Assembly (NCBI GenBank): GCA_023439605.1
Contig: JAEXNS010000025.1
Span: forward strand, 1 to 9,965
Direction: 5' to 3'
DNA: 9,965 nucleotides
DNA from: Bacillota bacterium
GTDB lineage: Bacteria; Bacillota; Clostridia; Oscillospirales; Ruminococcaceae
The notes below the pieces were generated by a model. It had not been told where the DNA came from. It saw nothing but the letters and a program-made list of their open reading frames with translations, and made no database searches. How positions within the stretch are numbered: the first letter of the stretch is position 1; every line of letters starts with the position of its first letter. The position numbers were made by a program, and so were the translations under genes. Positions 6,466-9,965 of the stretch are shown piece by piece.

Positions 6466-7075
6466 TAATATATATTGTTATGACGGTACGGATGTACTTG
6501 TAAATAAATATGCTATCAAAGATGCAAGTATCTTAAATATGTTTGAAAGACAAATTACATCTAGCAGAAGAGCTGAACTTGAAATAAACCCTGTAGAAGG
6601 CCAATTTGATTTTAATCATTTGAAAGCTATTCACCAACGCTTATTTGCTGATATTTATGATTGGGCAGGACAAATAAGACGAGTAAATATAGCAAAAAGC
6701 AACCTTTTTTGCAGATATCAGTTTATTGATTCTATGGCAACAAATATTTTTGATTCAATAAAAAAAGACAATTTCCTGAAGAATTTATCAAAAGAACAAT
6801 TTGTAAAAAAACTTTCATTTTACATGGGTGAAATAAATGCCCTGCATCCATTTAGAGAAGGTAACGGAAGAACACAGCGTACTTTTTTTATTCAACTGTC
6901 CGAAAAAGCAGGTTATTGTTTATCTTTAGCTCATATATCTGGAGAAAAACTACTTGAAGCCGATATAGACGCTATGAAAGGTCATTATGAAAAACTAGAG
7001 CAAATACTCATGGCAAACATTTATTCCCCAAAAGGCGGTAAGTGCTCATCTAAATGCAACAAATTACTTCAATAA
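6455..7075 (+). CDS. fic: Fic-family adenylyltransferase toxin
   Basis: Fic proteins transfer AMP from ATP to target protein side chains; class I toxins of the VbhT/FicT type are known to inactivate DNA gyrase and topoisomerase IV. The 206-residue protein carries the complete active-site motif HPFREGNGRTQR (131-142; His131, Glu135, Asn137, Arg139, Arg142) and the upstream flap region RRVNIAKSNLFC (75-86). The N-terminal part (GTDVLVNKYAIKD) matches the usual lead-in of FicT proteins. There is no self-inhibitory (S/T)xxxE(G/N) helix evident in the protein, in line with the separate antitoxin encoded just upstream. ATG 6455 is preceded by AGGA (6443-6446) inside the antitoxin gene. A 17-bp terminator hairpin follows at once. 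Confidence 0.92.
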   Translation: MEHDNIYCYDGTDVLVNKYAIKDASILNMFERQITSSRRAELEINPVEGQFDFNHLKAIHQRLFADIYDWAGQIRRVNIAKSNLFCRYQFIDSMATNIFDSIKKDNFLKNLSKEQFVKKLSFYMGEINALHPFREGNGRTQRTFFIQLSEKAGYCLSLAHISGEKLLEADIDAMKGHYEKLEQILMANIYSPKGGKCSSKCNKLLQ

Positions 7076-7119
7076 TTGATAAATGCTTTTTTATTTTTAG
7101 CATTTATCAATTATTTTAT
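7071..7119 (+). terminator. terminator hairpin after fic
   Basis: Positions 7071-7087 and 7099-7115 form a perfect 17-bp stem with an 11-nt T-rich loop. The left arm includes the fic stop codon. T residues follow (7114-7118), and the AT-rich symmetric stem could act in both directions. Confidence 0.65.
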
Positions 7120-7129
7120 AAAATAATTG

Positions 7130-7475
7130 ACTATTCAGCCACTAAAGGTAAAGTTTACAATTTTGTAGAAGTTTCGACTCTGAGGAGTCGACCGGACTTT
7201 CCAGTCGCCCAATGTCGTCAACTTAAAGCAAATTGCTGAGGCAATTTATGAGGCTCTGCCTCAAACTCCGCTTCTTTTTCTATCGCAAAAAGAAGCAAAA
7301 AAGCTCTTAAATCATAAAGATTTCGCTTTCTACGGAAAGCGACCAAGGGCGTTGCCCTTTGGAAACCTACGATTTTTTGAAAAAAATCGAGTAAAACTTT
7401 GATTTTTTTACTAAGTTGACGACATTGTCCAGTCGCCACAGAGCTTCGGTAAAACAACACATATGGCTGAATAGT
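7130..7475. mobile_element. short inverted-repeat element (copy 2), split by a second insertion
   Basis: Perfect 12-bp terminal inverted repeats bound it: ACTATTCAGCCA (7130-7141) and TGGCTGAATAGT (7464-7475). Without the inner insertion it is 118 bp (7130-7209 plus 7438-7475, counting the target sequence once). Its core (7171-7209 joined to 7438-7456) matches the core of the element after pgsA. No coding capacity and no obvious target duplication at the outer ends are seen. It ends 10 nt before the ribosome binding site of the GH16 gene and so forms that gene's whole upstream region. Confidence 0.8.
7210..7427. mobile_element. 218-bp non-autonomous element inserted in the outer repeat
   Basis: Perfect 16-bp inverted ends CAATGTCGTCAACTTA (7210-7225) and its complement (7412-7427) are flanked by an exact 10-bp duplication TCCAGTCGCC (7200-7209 and 7428-7437). 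The interior is a string of hairpins: 7249-7254/7258-7263, 7270-7279/7287-7296 (10 bp), 7324-7330/7335-7341, 7343-7350/7354-7362 and 7370-7378/7381-7389. No credible protein is encoded, so transposase must come from elsewhere. The TCAACTTA core of the ends and the 10-bp duplication resemble IS231-type members of the IS4 family, which suggests, without proving, that source. The interior recurs at 9900-9965 in the opposite orientation. Confidence 0.88.
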
Positions 7476-7496
7476 AACTAAAATAAGGAGGATAAC

Positions 7497-9020
7497 ATGA
7501 AAAGACATATATTTATTTTACTAGCTTTACCAATCCTTTTTTCTAGTTTTAATTTATCAAAGTTATCTACAGTTAAAGCAGAAGAAAACTGGTCACTTTT
7601 TTGGTCAGATGAATTTGATGGAGAAAATGTAAACCTAGAAAAATGGTCATTTGACAATGGAAATTGGATGTTTGATGAAAAAGGAAATTATATAACATCC
7701 GGTTGGGGAAATAGTGAAAAACAATTTTATAGAGCTGAAAATTCAAGAGTAAAAAATGACGTTTTGAGAATTGAGGCAAGAAAAGAAAATTATATTGATC
7801 CAATACAAGGTGATTATGAATATACATCCAGCAAGTTAGTTACAAAAGGTAAGTTTTCAACTTGTTATGGAAAAATCGAAGTTAGGGCTAAAGTAGATGC
7901 TGGTGCTTCATTATGGCCAGCTATATGGATGCTACCTGAAAAAAATATATATGGTGATTGGGCATCCTCCGGTGAAATTGATATCATGGAGGGTTACGGA
8001 AGCAAACCTGAAAAAGTGTGCGGAACAATTCACTATGGTGGTGTTTGGCCAAACAATACTTATTCTACAGAAGAATATTTTTTTAAAGACAATAAAACAA
8101 TATCTGATTGGCATATATATGCTATAGAATGGACCGAGAAAGAAATACGTTGGTATGTTGACGAAGAATTATACAGTGTAAAAAACGATTGGTTTTCATC
8201 TGGGAGAGAGTTCCCTGCACCATTTAATCAGGACTTTTATATCATACTAAACCTTGCTGTAGGAGGTCATTTCGATGGTATTGGTGACGGAACACAAGCA
8301 GACCCAACAATTTTTTCAACTGGCCCAAAAGCTATGGAAATAGACTATGTTAGAGTTTACAAACAAAACGGAGTAACTACAAATCCAACTTCCGTTAAAA
8401 ATATGCAGTTAAAACCCTACATTATGGAAAATGGTTCGGGAACTATAACCTGTACTGACGAAAAAACAGAAGTAAATGTAATCAACAAAGGTGATAAGCC
8501 TTATAGTATTTTAGGTACAAACGAACTTATTAAAGTAGAAGCGGGCAAAAAATACTTTTTAGATTTTACAGTAAACTCAACAATTTCAAGAGATATTGAA
8601 GTTACTATTGAAGACCAAAAATATAATCGGTTTTTTGAAAAGACAATACATATTGAGCCAACTTCTAAAAATTATAAATTTGAAATATTTTTTGAAAATA
8701 GCGGTTATTTTGACTTGAAATTTTTAATGGGAAATGTAAATTCTCAGGTCACTAGTATAAGCCATTTAATTACATTGAATAATCTACAATTTTATGAGCA
8801 ACAAAATGTTGATATAATTTATGGTGATATTGACAATAATAAAAACATAGACCTTTCTGACTTGGTTTATTTGTCAAGATATCTTATTAAAGAAATTGAA
8901 TTTAATAAAGATGAACTAATAATTGCAGATGTCACAAATGATGGGATTGTAGATGTAGGCGACTTAGCTTTAATGAAACAATATTTGATCGGTGATAAAG
9001 TTGCTTTAGGATTAAAATAA
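7497..9020 (+). CDS. secreted GH16 beta-glucanase with CBM-like domain and type I dockerin
   Basis: The 507-residue protein begins with a signal peptide (cleavage likely after Ala28, TVKA-EE). Residues about 33-290 are a GH16 domain of laminarinase (beta-1,3-glucanase) type: GWGNSEKQFY (69-78), a GKIEVRAKVDAG strand, WPAIWMLP (140-147) and the catalytic GEIDIMEGYG with nucleophile Glu160, Asp162 and acid/base Glu165. Residues about 300-435 look like a CBM4/9-type beta-sandwich. The C-terminus is a type I dockerin with two calcium-binding repeats, DIDNNKNIDLSD (444-455) and DVTNDGIVDVGD (478-489), which would dock the enzyme onto a cohesin scaffold. Substrate is probably beta-1,3- or mixed-linkage glucan. 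AAGGAGG precedes ATG 7497. No clear promoter is seen; upstream DNA is the nested element. Confidence 0.94.
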   Translation: MKRHIFILLALPILFSSFNLSKLSTVKAEENWSLFWSDEFDGENVNLEKWSFDNGNWMFDEKGNYITSGWGNSEKQFYRAENSRVKNDVLRIEARKENYIDPIQGDYEYTSSKLVTKGKFSTCYGKIEVRAKVDAGASLWPAIWMLPEKNIYGDWASSGEIDIMEGYGSKPEKVCGTIHYGGVWPNNTYSTEEYFFKDNKTISDWHIYAIEWTEKEIRWYVDEELYSVKNDWFSSGREFPAPFNQDFYIILNLAVGGHFDGIGDGTQADPTIFSTGPKAMEIDYVRVYKQNGVTTNPTSVKNMQLKPYIMENGSGTITCTDEKTEVNVINKGDKPYSILGTNELIKVEAGKKYFLDFTVNSTISRDIEVTIEDQKYNRFFEKTIHIEPTSKNYKFEIFFENSGYFDLKFLMGNVNSQVTSISHLITLNNLQFYEQQNVDIIYGDIDNNKNIDLSDLVYLSRYLIKEIEFNKDELIIADVTNDGIVDVGDLALMKQYLIGDKVALGLK

Positions 9021-9085
9021 TCTTATGTTTTAAATCGTCATTTTTACTAAAATAAAAACTTTTTCAAATACAATAATCACTAGTA

Positions 9086-9114
9086 TTGACAAATAAGAAT
9101 AATTATTATATAAT
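9086..9114 (+). promoter_or_regulatory. perfect-consensus promoter of the cytidylate kinase-like gene
   Basis: TTGACA at 9086-9091 and TATAAT at 9109-9114 are spaced by 17 nt, an exact sigma-A consensus. The start would be near 9121, giving a leader of about 154 nt before ATG 9275, unusually long for this window. Confidence 0.85.
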
Positions 9115-9142
9115 ATTTAAATAATAATATTTCTACAATATC

Positions 9143-9191
9143 TAACAACAATACAGATTATTATTTAATTAATTTTTTTATTTTGTTGTTA
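9143..9191. repeat. 9-bp inverted repeat in the kinase-like gene's leader
   Basis: TAACAACAA (9143-9151) and TTGTTGTTA (9183-9191) are perfect inverted copies separated by 31 nt of very AT-rich DNA. Both fall inside the predicted leader, so they could form a leader stem ahead of the ribosome binding site. The stem is weak and this may be incidental. Confidence 0.4.
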
Positions 9192-9221
9192 TAATAAAAT
9201 TATTTAGTTATATTTAAACAG

Positions 9222-9274
9222 AAAGGAGGATTTATTGAGAATTTCATTTACAATTGATCTCAATAAAAATTATT
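9222..9274 (+). promoter_or_regulatory. hairpin-bridged Shine-Dalgarno before the kinase-like gene
   Basis: A very strong Shine-Dalgarno AAAGGAGG lies at 9222-9229, but the ATG is at 9275, 45 nt away. Between them TTTATTGAGA (9231-9240) and TCTCAATAAA (9258-9267) form a perfect 10-bp stem with a 17-nt loop. Folding leaves only nucleotide 9230 and 9268-9274, i.e. 8 nt, between Shine-Dalgarno and ATG, an ideal spacing. An in-frame TGA at 9236 rules out an earlier start near the Shine-Dalgarno. Alternatively the Shine-Dalgarno serves a 23-codon out-of-frame leader ORF (TTG 9235 to TAG 9304). Confidence 0.65.
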
Positions 9275-9886
9275 ATGAGAAAATACAATATTATTACTAT
9301 AGGTAGGCAATATGCTAGCGGTGGTCGTGAAATAGGGGAAATTGTGTCCAAGCAACTTGCTATTCCTCTTTACAATAAGGAAATTTTAAATTTAGCAGCT
9401 GAGAGACTTGATGTAAACCCAGATGACATTGAATATGTTGACGAAGTAGCTGCGAGTAGCCTGCTATACAGTATTTCTATGATGACTGGATTAAGCACAA
9501 ATAATAATCTTCCTTTAAACGATAAACTTTTTATCGAGGAAAGAGATATCATTAAAAACCTCGCCTCAAAAGGATCTTGTATTATCGTCGGAAGATGTGC
9601 AGATAATGTTTTAGGAGCAATAAGAAACGATTGTCTAAAAATCTTTATTTATTCAGATCAAAAATCCAGAGAAAAAAGAGCTGTAGAAAAGTATGGCATA
9701 GATCCAAAAGAGGTTAGAAACGTTATTAAAAAGCATGATAAAAAACGTTTTACATACTATAACTTAAACACAGGTGAACGTTGGGGTGCAAAGGAAAATT
9801 ATGATTTATGTATAAATAGCGATGCACTTGGAATTGAGTTAACAGCTGAACTTATTGTAAAAATATATAATTCAACATCATCTTAA
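9275..9886 (+). CDS. cytidylate kinase-like family protein
   Basis: Members of this family resemble Cmk-type nucleoside monophosphate kinases but their substrate is generally not established. From the ATG at 9275 the protein has 203 residues, with a P-loop-like segment GRQYASGGREIG (10-21), the conserved IIVGRCAD (103-110) and a C-terminal KRFTYYNLNTGERWG stretch (157-171) typical of the family. The ATG is preferred over a TTG at 9254 because RKYNIITIGRQ is where relatives usually begin and because the bridging hairpin fits that start; with the TTG the protein would gain seven residues. It is preceded by a perfect promoter and a long leader. A repeat starts directly after the stop codon. Confidence 0.88.
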   Translation: MRKYNIITIGRQYASGGREIGEIVSKQLAIPLYNKEILNLAAERLDVNPDDIEYVDEVAASSLLYSISMMTGLSTNNNLPLNDKLFIEERDIIKNLASKGSCIIVGRCADNVLGAIRNDCLKIFIYSDQKSREKRAVEKYGIDPKEVRNVIKKHDKKRFTYYNLNTGERWGAKENYDLCINSDALGIELTAELIVKIYNSTSS

Positions 9887-9965
9887 AATAAGAAAAAATA
9901 AAGTTTTACTCGATTTTTTTCAAAAAATCGTAGGTTTCCAAAGGGCAACGCCCTTGGTTGCTTTC
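9887..9965 (-). mobile_element. partial copy of the inner repeat element, cut by the window end
   Basis: Positions 9900-9965 match the reverse complement of 7335-7400 in the inner element with one mismatch in 66 nt (T at 9959). It includes the CGATTTTTT-type hairpin and the CCAAAGGGC/GCCC hairpin. Upstream, 9887-9899 is only loosely similar, and no intact 16-bp end repeat is present at this side. The hairpins may serve as transcription stop for the kinase-like gene. The remainder lies outside the window. Confidence 0.85.

Noticed and set aside
7054..7239. Short plus-strand frame starting in the end of fic
   Set aside because: It crosses the fic terminator and the repeat ends; no ribosome binding site or family resemblance.
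5585..7475. CRISPR-like array from the repeated GC-rich segments
   Set aside because: Only two distant copies with inverted ends exist, no regular spacers and no cas genes.
7218..7508. Open frame of 96 codons on the minus strand through the inner element
   Set aside because: It runs through hairpin-rich repeat DNA and both element ends, has no ribosome binding site and no protein-like pattern.
9041..9064. Possible terminator after the GH16 gene (TTTTTA/TAAAAA with following Ts)
   Set aside because: The stem has only six A/T pairs and no GC pair; expected often by chance in this composition.

Overview
The window comes from a low-GC Gram-positive bacterium, most likely a fibre-degrading member of the Clostridia (Ruminococcus, Ruminiclostridium or Acetivibrio-like). 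The base composition is strongly AT-rich, ribosome binding sites are strong AGGAGG types, promoters are consensus TTGACA/TATAAT, housekeeping genes recA, recX, rimO and pgsA are clustered, and one secreted glycoside hydrolase carries a C-terminal type I dockerin. I cannot name the species from sequence alone.

Layout. Positions 45-380 (minus strand) encode a small Tic20/DUF4870-like membrane protein, divergent from the following genes. Positions 678-5580 are a plus-strand housekeeping run: rsmE (16S rRNA methyltransferase), a small acidic Cys-rich membrane protein, recA, recX, rimO and pgsA. From recA to pgsA the genes are packed with gaps of 2-18 nt or a 4-nt overlap, so they are probably one operon. 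Downstream, the genes become separate units with their own promoters: a short HPr-like protein without the phosphorylatable histidine motif (5839-6066), a VbhA-like antitoxin/Fic toxin pair (6274-7075), a secreted GH16 beta-glucanase with a carbohydrate-binding-like domain and dockerin (7497-9020), and a cytidylate kinase-like protein (9275-9886).

Mobile and repeat DNA. A short element with 12-bp terminal inverted repeats (7130-7475) lies between fic and the GH16 gene. It has been split by a second, 218-bp non-coding element (7210-7427) that has perfect 16-bp inverted ends and is flanked by a 10-bp target duplication. A relative of the outer element (5585-5695) follows pgsA directly, and a 66-nt stretch of the inner element (one mismatch, opposite orientation) closes the window at 9900-9965. 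These are non-autonomous, hairpin-rich repeats nested in one another.

Most interesting points: (1) a 10-bp perfect hairpin sits exactly between a very strong Shine-Dalgarno and the ATG of the cytidylate kinase-like gene, so that folding would bring a 45-nt separation down to 8 nt; (2) the nested elements; (3) a perfect 29-bp inverted repeat covering the -10 and start region of the rsmE promoter; (4) a Cys-rich small protein just before recA, combined with no recognisable LexA box. No CRISPR array, tRNA, rRNA or known riboswitch was recognised.
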